Origin: Prevotella pallens ATCC 700821
GTDB lineage: Bacteria; Bacteroidota; Bacteroidia; Bacteroidales; Bacteroidaceae
Direction of reading: 5' to 3'
NCBI RefSeq assembly: GCF_000220255.1
Contig: NZ_GL982513.1
Span: 1,683,712-1,723,210 of the forward strand
DNA length: 39,499 bases
In this document: positions 1-11,900 of the stretch, piece by piece
How the letters are laid out: every line of letters begins with the position of its first letter
Numbering within the stretch: the first letter of the stretch is position 1
Notes under the pieces: model-generated
The model's database searches: none
What the model saw: the letters and a program-made list of their open reading frames with translations, nothing else
What the model was told of the DNA's origin: nothing
Position numbers and translations under genes: made by a program

Positions 1-29
1 TCACTCCCCTTAGATATCAAGGGGAGTGA
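1..29 (-). terminator. Hairpin downstream of the orphan Rhs gene
   Basis: Perfect 11-bp inverted repeat (TCACTCCCCTT / AAGGGGAGTGA) with a 7-nt loop, 30 nt beyond the stop of the orphan Rhs ORF. Read on the minus strand the hairpin ends at the window edge, so any U-run lies outside and cannot be checked. It is probably the terminator of the orphan Rhs transcript. Confidence 0.55.
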
Positions 30-58
30 TAAAATAATCAATATAAGAAGTGTTTTTT

Positions 59-2584
59 TCATTTTCGTTTTCCAATAACAACTACTTCAGGAAGAGCATT
101 TATATACTCTACTGTTTTTATATTGGGTTTGAATCCTTGTAAGTGCAAATGATTGGAATGATTACTTCTTATTCCCCTATTTTTTGCAGAACTTGTATGA
201 GGCAATAATTTATTATTGTATTTTTCTGAAATCATATCCTTCCAGCCAAACTTATAGAGCGCATTTGTTAATGCTTGTTCTCTTTGTTCATCAAAATTAT
301 TAGACCCAACATCGGTCTGACTCCCTGACTTGTCAGTCCGCAAATAACGTAAGTCACCATTTTTTCCATTTTTATGCGATACACTTGGTGCTGGTGAGCG
401 ACCATCACTATAACTAAATTGATTTATAGTTATATCTGAAAATGCGACTGTTCCAACCGCTCCAATCAATGCCGCCAAAGCATTAGAAGAAATAAAACTT
501 TTATTCTCAGATCCAGACTTTACTGCAAATGCAGCAGATTCTCCTTTTGTGTTTGTAAAAGATATTCTTCCACTTAGTCCGATTAAGTCTTTTTTATTAT
601 ACTCAAAAGCACCAACAAGGACATTTGATTTCCCATCAGAGAGATAAAAACTGTGAGTTTTTCCATCTGTCTTTTGTCGAATAATCTCTCCGCTGACTTC
701 ATTTATGATAAAATTATCAAGACCATCTGGATCTATATATTTAATAGGGTTATTATTTGCTTGACAATATGTGGAGATTTCAGGGTGTTTGCACTCTAAA
801 GGGTCCACACTCATCCATAAACTCAACCTCGGCTCATAGTACCTCGCACCATAATAGTACAACCCCGTCTCCTCATCAAATTCCTTCGCATTAAAGAGGT
901 AAGGCGTGTTCCAAGTGTTGTTACGCTCTTCGATGAACACCTCTCCGAACGGTACATACTCGATGTGCTGCGATACTTCTCCGTCAAGGTTGGTAATGTA
1001 GCTACTGCTGCCCAAGTGGTCGGGATGGTAGTAGAACTGCATCTTTTCATAAGTGTCCTTGTCATGGAAATTATTATCTACAGCAGCACGTGTGCTGGCA
1101 TTCGTTTTAGCCATCGCCCTTGCCTGCGCAGCCTCCGGTGTACCGTCGTTGCAGCAGAAGCCCTGACCATTTACGTAGTCGTCATTGTCCTTACCGTTAT
1201 AAGGTTGGTCAAACGCCTTGTAATTGTCTTTAATGGATTGCAGTTGCTGACTATATTTTGCCTTATAGTCTACGGTTACACCATCCGCCTCATTGCCGGC
1301 ATACGGGATACGTCTTGGGTCTGCACCATAGCTGGCGAGGTCGCCGAGCTTGCTGACGATTCTTTGTGAGCCAATGTAGATATGCTTGGTGTACTTGCCA
1401 CCTTGCCCTGCCACGAGGTATGGACTGACATAAAGACTGAAGCGTGCCGTACCGGTGTTGCCACCCGAGAACTCAGAGTTCACATAGATAGCTTCGTTTT
1501 CGCCTGAGGTCTTCACTGTACGCTCACCATCGGCATCGTACCAATAGTTGCTCACAAAGCCGTTCTCATCGGCTGCCAATAAGCGGTTTTCCTCGTCCCA
1601 CCTGTACTTCTGCTCAGTTGTCTTTTCATCTTCCTTGCCGTCTTTCTTTACACGAGAGGTGTTGATGTAGACAAGGTTTCCGTTGGCATCGTAAGTGTAC
1701 TTGTGTCCGTTGTTGATATTCGTGCTCTCCGTAGGAGTTTCTTCCGTGCGGTAGTTGATATCACGAACATTGTCGAGTTGGAACTTCTTACCATCTGCCT
1801 TTTGATAAGTATAGGCGAGTTCATAGCCTGCGTTGAGCGTGCCCTCGAACTGTACACCTGTCTGCGAGAGATGTTGCTTCTTGCTCGTGATACGATGCAT
1901 GTTGTCGTAACCCATAGACAACGTATAAGAAGCGGATTTATTGTCCGTTCCCTTATAAGTTCCCATTGCGCTTGACAAACGATATAGTGGGTCATAAGTA
2001 TAATTATGGCTCATCTGCCCGCCTGCCTTGCCACTCTGTGGGAGTGGAGCATTGTTCTTAATACCAAGCACGTTGCTCACAGCGTCGTAGCTGTAGGCAT
2101 TGTCCATGATGGTTCCTGCCTTGGCATTGACCACGAGGTTCTGCAATCGTCTGCGTGCAGGGTCGTAGCTATAGAAGGTCTCCGCTCCATTGCAATACTT
2201 CAGATAGGTGCGCTGCTCGAACTTGTCATAGCCAATCTTGCTCACATAGTCATAGCCGTATGACTTGTAGCCATGGACCTTTTCAAGCTGACCACCGAGA
2301 TTGTAAGAGTAAGTGATTTTCTCCTCATCAGGATAAATCATCTCCAACAGACGGTTGTGGCTGTCGTAAGTCCATTGCGTCACGTAGGTTGCTATCGCCT
2401 GGTTAGGCACAATCATCGTGCGGCGGGTCTTCGTCACCTCGCCAATCTTGCCATAGAAATACTCAATGGCACCTGTTCCGTCCTCGCGGAGCATCAATCT
2501 ACCGATACGATTCTGAGAGGCGTTGCGACCAGATAAATATTCCGCGACGAAAGCCTGTATATATATATTGACACTAACGTTCAC
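59..2584 (-). CDS. Orphan Rhs core fragment with LAS metallopeptidase-like toxin tip
   Basis: This 841-codon frame has YD/Rhs repeats, the Rhs-associated core (HPDHLGSSSYITN, then FDEETGLYYYGARYYEP) and a hyperconserved end at SVDP (about residue 595), followed by a unique 246-aa tip. From about residue 25 to 595 it is nearly identical to residues 2507-3072 of the complete Rhs toxin upstream. The first 24 residues match nothing there, the only early start is GTG, and there is no signal peptide, so it is a displaced or silent cassette rather than a complete toxin. The tip contains SHKNGKNGD (H737, D744) and NHLHL (H812, H814). This matches the HxxGxAxD...HxH zinc-binding pattern of M15/MepA (LAS) peptidoglycan peptidases, except that the Ala is Asn. 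It ends LPEVVVIGKRK. No immunity gene is visible before the window edge. The peptidase function is inferred from motifs only. Confidence 0.75.
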   Translation of the reverse strand: MNVSVNIYIQAFVAEYLSGRNASQNRIGRLMLREDGTGAIEYFYGKIGEVTKTRRTMIVPNQAIATYVTQWTYDSHNRLLEMIYPDEEKITYSYNLGGQLEKVHGYKSYGYDYVSKIGYDKFEQRTYLKYCNGAETFYSYDPARRRLQNLVVNAKAGTIMDNAYSYDAVSNVLGIKNNAPLPQSGKAGGQMSHNYTYDPLYRLSSAMGTYKGTDNKSASYTLSMGYDNMHRITSKKQHLSQTGVQFEGTLNAGYELAYTYQKADGKKFQLDNVRDINYRTEETPTESTNINNGHKYTYDANGNLVYINTSRVKKDGKEDEKTTEQKYRWDEENRLLAADENGFVSNYWYDADGERTVKTSGENEAIYVNSEFSGGNTGTARFSLYVSPYLVAGQGGKYTKHIYIGSQRIVSKLGDLASYGADPRRIPYAGNEADGVTVDYKAKYSQQLQSIKDNYKAFDQPYNGKDNDDYVNGQGFCCNDGTPEAAQARAMAKTNASTRAAVDNNFHDKDTYEKMQFYYHPDHLGSSSYITNLDGEVSQHIEYVPFGEVFIEERNNTWNTPYLFNAKEFDEETGLYYYGARYYEPRLSLWMSVDPLECKHPEISTYCQANNNPIKYIDPDGLDNFIINEVSGEIIRQKTDGKTHSFYLSDGKSNVLVGAFEYNKKDLIGLSGRISFTNTKGESAAFAVKSGSENKSFISSNALAALIGAVGTVAFSDITINQFSYSDGRSPAPSVSHKNGKNGDLRYLRTDKSGSQTDVGSNNFDEQREQALTNALYKFGWKDMISEKYNNKLLPHTSSAKNRGIRSNHSNHLHLQGFKPNIKTVEYINALPEVVVIGKRK
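800..2512 (-). repeat. Direct repeat of Rhs core, copy 2 (orphan)
   Basis: This is a second copy of the 1.7-kb Rhs core also found at 3698-5395, in the same orientation. Similarity starts abruptly at NRIGRLMLREDG and ends abruptly at SVDP. The copies differ by scattered, mostly synonymous changes and one 5-codon length difference in the loop before YEKMQFYYHPDH. Recombination between them would join the orphan tip to the full toxin and delete the resident tip and immunity gene. Confidence 0.85.
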
Positions 2585-2656
2585 AACAACAAGGCGTTAA
2601 ATTCTACATATAGTATAAGTATAGGAAAGGTAAACAGATTTTGATTTAACAATAAA

Positions 2657-2693
2657 TCTGTTTATGGATCGTATTGTCAGACCCATAAACAGA
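2657..2693 (-). terminator. Terminator after the immunity gene
   Basis: Perfect 11-bp inverted repeat (TCTGTTTATGG / CCATAAACAGA) with a 15-nt loop, just beyond the 86-aa ORF. On the minus strand it is followed by TTTATTGTT. It probably ends the toxin operon before the orphan Rhs cassette, which would leave the orphan without read-through transcription. Confidence 0.6.
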
Positions 2694-2703
2694 CTTATTG
2701 GAA

Positions 2704-2964
2704 TCAAATCTTTTCGATTATTAAATCTAAAGATCCTTCTTCAAGAGAGTTGTACTCATCAAGATGAAGATGAGTTCCTATAGGAACCGATGATTGGGAT
2801 AAATTTAGCAAGTGATTTGCTAAAGAAACTAATCCCTCGGTATTAGCCTCAATTGAGACGCTCCCATTTATATCGGAGACCTTAATTGTGAAATTACCTT
2901 CCCAATTGAGTGCCACTCCGGTATCAGGGGAATAATTCGGAACATTTAATGTGACTTTTTTCAT
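2704..2964 (-). CDS. Putative immunity protein for the Rhs toxin
   Basis: This 86-aa acidic cytosolic protein (no signal peptide) starts with ATG 4 bp after the stop of the 3314-aa Rhs toxin, which is the position expected of a cognate immunity gene. It contains EANTEGLVSLANHLLNL and a GTHLHLDEYNSLEEGS segment. From memory these resemble Imm32-type immunity proteins of polymorphic toxin loci; the family assignment was not checked by search. Its base composition is AT-rich like the toxin tip and unlike the GC-richer Rhs core, consistent with tip and immunity gene moving together. The immunity role rests mainly on position and size. Confidence 0.7.
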   Translation of the reverse strand: MKKVTLNVPNYSPDTGVALNWEGNFTIKVSDINGSVSIEANTEGLVSLANHLLNLSQSSVPIGTHLHLDEYNSLEEGSLDLIIEKI

Positions 2965-2968
2965 TCTA

Positions 2969-5900
2969 TTATTCGGTTATGAAAACATGATAATTTTGAT
3001 CAACCATCATCTTTCCAGGTTTGTTGGGATTTGGCTTCAGTGTTTCAAAATTCACATGAGGTCCACCTCCATGTTTACCTAAAATATCATTGTCACCCAT
3101 GCGGAACACTCGTTTTCCATCGGCTGAAACATATCTATCAGGACCAACTTCTCGGTAGCCTTTCCCAAGGAATTCTTGTCCTAACTCTAAAGCTTTGGTT
3201 GATGTCGTTTTCATTCCATCTTTAATACCTAACTCCGAAGCAGACTTAACCCCTTGCTTAGATGCTTGAGTTAACGCCTTAGCCGCAACTTTAGTTTCAG
3301 TTTTAGCGGCTTGCTTTATTTCTTGTTTTACTGCGGTTTTTACGCCAGCCTTTACACCAGCCTTTACGCCAGCCTTTACGCCAGCCTTTACGCCAGCCTT
3401 TATTCCTCCAGTAACTACAGACCCTGAACCTAAGGTAAATACATCAGCAATTAACCCGCCAACTCCTATGGCTCCAGTTAAGATATCACCATCCCTAAAG
3501 CCTCTATAGATATCTCTTCCGCTACCCAAAAATGGGACGAAATCCACTGCATCAACTTGTTTCCCATTCGGGTCTATTAATCGTATAGGATTTTGATAAC
3601 AATACCCATATGGAGCAAGATTAAACGTATTATATACACCCAAATTATGCTCTCCATCTAAATAATTTTCATTGTTTCGAGGATCATAATTTGATATTGG
3701 ATCTACTGATATCCATAGACTGAGTCGTGGTTCATAGTAGCGTGCCCCATAGTAGTACAGACCAGTCTCCTCATCAAACTCTTTAGCGTTGAAGAGGTAC
3801 GGCGTGTTCCACGTATTGTTGCGTTCTTCTATGAACACTTCTCCAAATGGCACATACTCGATGTGCTGCGCCACCTCTCCATCAAGATTGGTAATGTAGC
3901 TACTGCTACCCAAATGGTCAGGATGGTAGTAGAACTGCATCTTTTCGTAGTCGTCGTTGGGCTTAAAGTTGCCATTTGCAGCTCTTGTGCGTGCCATCGC
4001 ACGGGCTTGTGCAGCCTCCGGCGTGCCGTCGTTGCAGCAGAAACCCTGACCATTCACATAGTCGTCATTGTCCTTACCGTTGTATGGCAAGTCAAACGTC
4101 TTGTAGTTATCCTTAATGGATTGTAACTGCTGGTTGTACTTATCCTTGTAGTTGATAGTCAAGCCATCCGCCTCATTGCCTGCATACGGTATTCGTCTTG
4201 GGTCTGCGCCATAAGAAGCCAAGTCGCCCAGTTTGCTGACAATTCTCTGACTGCCTACATAGATGTGCTTCGTATATTTGCCACCTTGCCCAGCAACGAG
4301 GTATGGACTGACATAAAGGCTGAAGCGTGCCGTACCTGTGTTGCCACCAGAGAACTCGGAGTTCACATAAATAGCTTCATTCTCGCCACTGGTTTTCACC
4401 GTGCGCTCGCCATCGGCATCGTACCAATAGTTGCTCACAAAACCGTTCTCATCGGCTGCAAGGAGTCTGTTCTCCTCGTCCCACCTGTACTTCTGCTCGG
4501 TTGCCTTTTCATCCTCCTTGCCGTCTTTCTTTACACGAGAGGTGTTGATGTAGACAAGGTTTCCGTTGGCATCATAGGTGTACTTGTGTCCGTTGTTGAT
4601 ATTGGTACTCTCCGTAGGAGTTTCTTCCGTTCGGTAGTTAATATCACGAACATTGTCAAGCTGGAACTTTCTGCCCGCATCCTTGCCGTAAGTATAAGCG
4701 AGTTCGTAGCCTGCGTTGAGCGTGCCGTCAAACTGCACACCTGTCTGCGAGAGATGTTGCTTCTTGCTCGTGATACGATGCATGTTGTCATAGCCCATAG
4801 ATAACGTATAAGAAGCGGATTTATTGTCCGTTCCCTTATAAGTTCCCGTTGCGCTTGCCAAACGATATAGTGGGTCATAAGTATAACTATGGCTCATCTG
4901 TCCGCCTGCCTTTCCACTCTGTGGGAGTGGAGCATTGTTCTTAATACCGAGCACGTTGCTCACTGCGTCGTAGCTGTAGGCATTGTCCATGATGGTGCCT
5001 GCCTTAGCATTCACCACGAGGTTCTGCAACCGTCTGCGTGCAGGGTCGTAACTGTAGAACGTTTCCGCTCCGTTGCAATACTTCAGATAGGTGCGCTGCT
5101 CAAACTTATCATAACCTATCTTGTTCACATAGTCGTAGCCATAGGACTTGTAACCACGGACGTGGTCTACCTGCCCACCGAGGTTATAGCCGTAGGTTAC
5201 CTTCTCCTCATCAGGGTAAATCATTTCCAAGAGGCGGTTGTGGCTGTCGTACTTCCACTGTGTTACGTAGGTTGCCACAGCCTGGTTTGGCACAATCAGC
5301 GTGCGCACCGTCTTCAAGACCTCACCCATCTTACCGTAGTAATACTCGATAGCGCCACTACCGTCCTCACGGAGCATCAATCTGCCAATTCGGTTGTAAG
5401 AAGAGTTGATACCACCGTAATGGTACTTCACGTTGTTTTCCGGATGGTCGGGATAGTTAATCGCTGTCAGACGACCGTAATCGTACTCGTAATTGATGGT
5501 CTTACCCTCTTTTTTGAGGTTGGCTGTTTGCTTGGTGAGCACATTGCCCAAGGCATCGTAGGTAAAGGTGGTGATACCGCTTGCAGGGTGATTTACCTCT
5601 GTGCGACGATCGCCCATATCATAGACGGATGTCGTTACGTTGCCCTCGGTGTCTGTTACCTTGACCAATCGGTCGATGCCATCATACTCGAAGGAAGTGG
5701 TAATGATACCGTCAGGTCCGCTGAGTTGCTCGGTCTTCACCGTCTTGCCACTACCATCGGTATAAGTTGCCTGACGATTACCCAACGCATCAGTTACAGT
5801 CGTTACGAGTGCATTGCTACCTGCGTCCGTAGAGTACTCCGTCTTGGTCTCAGCATTGTCCGGAAGCGTTACTTTCATAGCACGGTCAAGCACGTCATAA

Positions 5901-8900
5901 ACCGTTACGGTTGGCGACACGTTGTCAAAAGCCTTGTTGAAAGTTGTCTTGTTTCCCACTGCTTCGGTTACAGGGTAGTAAGCCTTAGCCACACGACCGA
6001 AAGCATCATAGACATTGCGTCCGCTGACAATCATCACGGTCTCGTCTTTCGGAGCACTACCCTTAGAAGCTGTGGTAACCACACCGTCTTTCTTCACCTG
6101 AACGGGATGCCCGAAGCCATCCACGAAGGTTACGGTCTCCATATCATCGCTTGGGTGCTGTATGTCGTAATGCTTCGTCACTGCGTAAGCAGGCACTGTA
6201 ATGCCGTTGGTGCCGAAAGTAGCCTTAGGTTGATAGTCAAAGGCAATGATGTAAGGCACACCTGTTGCCAACTCATTAGGCCCGCGCACAGCTTTCACAC
6301 GTCCGAGGTTGTCTATATCCGTTTCATAATAGAAGTGGTTGAGATCCATACGGCGGAGTGCCATGCCATAGCGGTAGTCGAAGTTGGCAGCCTCGCTACG
6401 GTAGCCAAATGCATCGTCTATGCGCTCCACATACATATTCATCACCGGCTCATAGCGGTAGGTGTACCACATGCGCTGTCCCTTGCTGTTAGCAGGAAGC
6501 GTGGTCTTGATGATGTTGCCGTAAGCATCATAAGTATAATCAGAGACGGCTTCGCCGCTTCCGAGTTGTTGTTTAATCTGTGTAATATGGTCGGCATAGT
6601 TCAAATCGTAAGTCGCAGATACTTGATGATAAGTCTTACCATCACCGCCCGTTACGGTTACATTGGTAGGTAGCCCGAAGATATGTTTGTTATCATTGTG
6701 AGCATATTGTATTGCGGTTTGGTAGTCGAACTTACCCGAACCGTCAGCACCCAACTTGCCCTTGTCACTGAACTTGTAGGACTTCAGCTCTCCGTGATAG
6801 CCTGTGAGGTAATACTCGTTCCAAGCCTCAGAGGTGGTGATACCAGTTGCCTGTCCCTCATACTGCTTATTGGCGGTATAGCGTAGCGGTACGAAGGCAG
6901 AGGCGCGGTCGCTACAGAGCTTGGTCTGCTTGGTGAAAGTGTACTTGTCGCCATTGGCAGTGAGGTAGTAGCCGTCGTACTCATTACGTGTCTCGGTGTA
7001 CTTGTTGCCTTTGGCATCCTCTACAGACGTTCCAAGCTCATTGCCCTGTGCATAGTAGGTGGACACATCATAGAGCTGCACAGCCTGACGATAGACTGCG
7101 GATTCTCCCTGTTCGGTGTCGATATTCTTGGTTACGACCTTTCCAAAACCGAGGAATTCACGCTCGTGGCGATCCTTCTGTCCATCTGAATAGGCAAACA
7201 TCGTCTTCATCATCGGTCCATCATCACGGATACCATCGTCAATGGTTACGGACGACATTACCCATTTACCACCGGGCAGGCCGTAGGTAGGCGTGCTGTG
7301 TTCGTAGTCCAGTGTAAAGGTTCCGCCAAGGGAGTTGGTCACGCTCTTGAGCATGTTCGTCCTGCCGATGGCAGAGCGGGTTACTTTCAGTTCACTTTCC
7401 TTATCGGATTCCACAATGTCGAGGTAGCCGTCGCCGTCCACATCTTGCAAAGCGTAGGTTGTACGGTTGATGGAGTGTCCTGTGCTTGTGCCAGGATTCA
7501 AACAAATTTTGATAACTGGAGTAGGCATAGGAGTGAAAATCGTATAGGTAAATGCTCCATTAACTGATTCTGCTGTAGAGATGTTCTCACTCAACAACGA
7601 GGTTCCTTTCCAGAGAATGCCATCGGTAAATCCGTCTCCTTTATTCAAGGCGACAAAGACTTTATCGTCTGTCATCCAGACCTTATCGGGCAAGCCATCG
7701 GAATTGATATCCATCAAATCATATTCTTCTACACCGCGAGAGGATACCAAACCAACTCCTCCACTAATACTCCCCGAAGCTTTTACTATACTTTTCTTAT
7801 CTTCTGTAATATGTTTTTTTGCAAAAATCGTATCACCAGCACCTATACTTATGTTGTAAGATCTTGTCTTTCCGCCCTGTAAGCGGTCTATATCCCATGC
7901 TATAGGATCAGTAAACGAATATCCAAGGTTCAATCGAACTCTTCTATCAGTCAGAATTTTATCGGGGAGTCCATCCCCATTGATGTCCATGAATGTTTCT
8001 ACAGCATCTTCTGTATTCTCAGGAATGTTACCAGATATGGATATTTTGGCAAGGAAAGATGTACGCAGGTTATTGAGAGCTTTTTTGAGCCCAGTATTCA
8101 TTTGCGTACCAGTAGAACCGCCTTTGTAGGGTGTCATCATATCCAAGAGTGCTACACCGGAAGCGACAGGTTTTCCGCCTGCTCCCCATGCTTTGGAACT
8201 ATGTTTCCCTGTGGTTTTACCCATGCCACTATATTTCTCTCCGCTGAGACCTCCTTGAGTGTTGGTGTATTGAATAGTACCGCCTGCGATGATGTCTGGA
8301 TAACCGTCGCCATTCATATCCGTCATGGTTACATCTGTTGTTGACGTTCCTCCTGCTTCATTGTAGGTAATTCCCATACTACCTCCTTGCTTGACTGTAC
8401 TTTTGCTGGTTGATACCAGTGTCACAGCAGTGGCTCCTGTTCCTTGCAAACAATCTCCTGTAAGTGCCGCTGTTTCTGTACTACCTTCTAAAGGATTTGT
8501 CAATATGACTTGCTGCTCACCCAATCGAGCAGTCCCCATTGCATCTGCCGTCAGATAAATGAATTCATTTTGACCAATCCAGCGTGCAAAGGTCATTTGA
8601 TCTGTTCCAATGGGGGTAAATGGCATGGTTAATGGATTTATCTTGGCATCCTTGCTATCGGGGAGCTTCAACAGTGATTCATCAATAGGTTTGCCATACC
8701 TACCTTCGGAAGCATTGTAGACAAAGCCACCCCAACCACGATACATTGTGCCGAAGCCTTTGTTCTCTGTCTGAGCATAGAAACCTGCCAGTACCGTTCC
8801 TATGCCACTGACAGTAGCTGCAGAAGTTACTGTCTGACCTGAGATGTTACCTGAATAAGAGTAATCTATCCATATCTTGCCTGCACTGATACCGGTAATT

Positions 8901-11900
8901 ATCAGTGGATCTCCTAAAAGACTGCCACCACTGAACGTGTAAGTCTTTTTACCCAGCAGTTTATCTACAGTCTTGACAGTCATCGTCACCATTCCGTTTG
9001 CCGTTGGTGGTAGCATCGTGATACTCGGAGTAACTGTCAGGGTTGAAACATTGGAAGCAAGTACTACTGGCTTACCTTCACTGACCATGTCAGCAAAGAG
9101 AACATAATGGGTTGCCCCTGCCGTACGCTGCCTGCTACCATCCTTGCCTATGGTCTCTATTTGTGGTGTCCACTTTATTTTCGACCAGTCCACATTAGAA
9201 GAAGAACTGATTTCAAAGTTCAGATTTGTCAAGCCATCAGGGTTAGGGATTGTTTGTTGAATTTCTCCGTTAAATGCTTCTTTCCATGCAAAGGTACGGG
9301 TATAGATTACCTTACGCTGATATGTCGGATTCTTGTTTCCTATACTATCTGTTTCACTGTTTGAAGCAATGATTTTAAGCGTAACGTCATCCGTGGTGAC
9401 AGGTTTGGTGAACTTGCCTGACAGGTTCAAAGAAGCACTCTCTGCCACATTGGTCAGTGTACTGGCATCATAAATGGCACCCTCCTGAGGTTGATAAACA
9501 GTGGTAGATAATCCGCCGGGGAGTGTTTCTGCCGCACCTGTATAGGTAATGACAGGCGCCCATTTCACGTTGTCAAAGGCACCGTTGCTTGTTTCCTCCG
9601 TACCAGACTGGACACGGAAATAAATGCGGTCGCCTTTCTTGACAGTGATATTCTGTGCCGTAGCATTATAAGCCGTTGCATCTCCTTTGGTAATTTTCTT
9701 ATTCCAAAGTTCTGTACGACCTTTTTGAATGGCTACGCGCACACCATCAGCATGAGCATACTCATCGGTATCGTATTCGCCTGTTGGAGTAATCAAACTA
9801 ACTGTACCCGAGATGCTGATGATTCCATCTTTAGGTGCCTGCCATACACGTACCATATCTTCCATAGGAGAGGATTTAATCAGTTCTTCCTGCTCTGCAG
9901 GATCTACCTTGATGACAGAGGCATCTAACTTACCACTGTAGATAATCGGACTCGGCGTATCAGCACTGCTGAGGGTGAAAACAGGAATGGCTTTACCTTG
10001 CTTGTCGAACTCAATATGGTTGAAATACACTTTTTTGTTGAAAACCAAGTCTACGAGGCCATCGCCATTGATGTCTGAAAGGTATTCCGTTGTCTTGGTT
10101 TTGGTCGAAGAGAAATCAACACCTACTTCTGCCGTGAATAACTGATAACCAACAGTGGCTTTTGCCCCTCCATTATGGGTTGAACTTGTTATCTTGGAGA
10201 AACCAGAGACTCCTACAATACGCACATCTTCTCCATATAGTACTTCACTATTTTGCGAAGTCGGTATTTGGGGACGATAATAAAGTGCGCCACCTTTTCT
10301 AAAGACCTTATCAGGAAGCCCATCACCATTAATATCCACCAATGTAGAGACTCCATTGCTCTTATCCAAAGAATACCCGTAAGATGCGCCTATGGTATTT
10401 CCTTTCCATTTATCTCCATCCATCGGACCGATACCGGCATAAAATGATCCACTAAGGGAGAAACTCGTTGTTCCACCAAGGGCACTGGGTTTGTCAGAAA
10501 AAGCTTTGCTGACAAATTGTAATGGATTCAAGAAGCCTGCACCTAAATGGTCGTTGTGCGTATTCCATGTTTCCTGTTTTTCCTTAAAAGGCACATACCC
10601 CTTAGCAGCCTGTACATCATCATAATAGTCAAAATTCTGATAAGACACTTCTGTACCTTTGTCGTCGAGTTGCTTCACACCCGTAAGCACATCTTTGTTG
10701 AACGCACCCTCGCTATAGGTAAAGGCATAACTGCGGAGCGTACTTCCTTGGAAATTCACCGTTAGCTTCTCCAACAAACGATTCGATGAGGTTAGGAAGC
10801 CATATCTTGCATTGTTGTTTTTGAGTCGTTTCTGTTTACTGCCTTCTAAGACAACCACTGTGTGGGGTGCTTGTCCGCTATTACCAGCACGTACTTCCTT
10901 AAGATAAATGGCTTTTGCTACAAGTCCACCACGAACAGGTTCGTCGGCTGTCTCATAGACGTATTCGATATAATCACCGTGTGTTTCTTCCACACGTTTG
11001 AGCTTCCATTCGGTAATCACTTCACGGCTTTGACCGCTTGCATCGGTGATGGTACCTTTGAGAACGGCACCTTCTCCACCATAAATATATTTGATTCCTT
11101 GTTTGTCGGTTACTTCCCAAGTATAGTCGGTAGGAGAATTACCCTTTCGGATAATACGGCTGAAGTCTCCTCCCTGCCGAGTGTAGAACTGTCTGTCCGC
11201 TTTTCGGTTCATCTTCTCACCACGGTGAGCCACACCCATCTTGCCGTCGTCACCCATCGTGGAAAGCATAGAACCCGACATCAAATAAGTCTCGGTTTCT
11301 TTACTTGTATCGTATCTTGGAACACCCCAGCGAGTATCCAACGTAATAGAAGGAACAGAGAGATTCCAACCCTCTCCAAGCCATCCACTACCGCCTTCAC
11401 TACTGTACTGTATGCCCAAAGAAGGAGCCATACCATTGCGTGCGGGAGGCATTTCAAAGGCATACTGAAGATTGGCAGAACCTCGGTTGTTGGCTGTAGG
11501 AGGTGTAATGAGATTGATTTTTGATGTCGGATCCGCTGCCTTGATGTCGTTCATCATTGTTGGTGTGAATCCGTCGGTCTGTGGTGATTCGGGGGCTTTG
11601 ATGACACCGTTAATCATATCTGTAAAGTGAGTGGTCTTTGATACCACACAGGCAGAAGCCTTGTCCACTTTCACCCTTTCGAGAGCCACCCAATGTTTTG
11701 TCTCTTTATCGAAATAGTAGGTGTTGATATCGTCTTCTGTAAAACCGCTTGGTATCCTTGTGCGGTCATACTTGATTTTGACTGTCGCACCCTTCCCAGC
11801 AAAGTGTTCGCCGTGAGGCAAGAAGCGATACCCCTCGTCACGTGCCGTCACATTGGTCATACCATAGTCCAAGGCGGGGATATCCGTTTCACGAAGTGCT

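Noticed and set aside
4889..6673. A 594-codon open frame on the plus strand inside the Rhs gene
   Set aside because: It lies antisense to well-conserved Rhs repeats, its translation has no domain or coding character, and it reflects the codon pattern of the GC-richer opposite strand.
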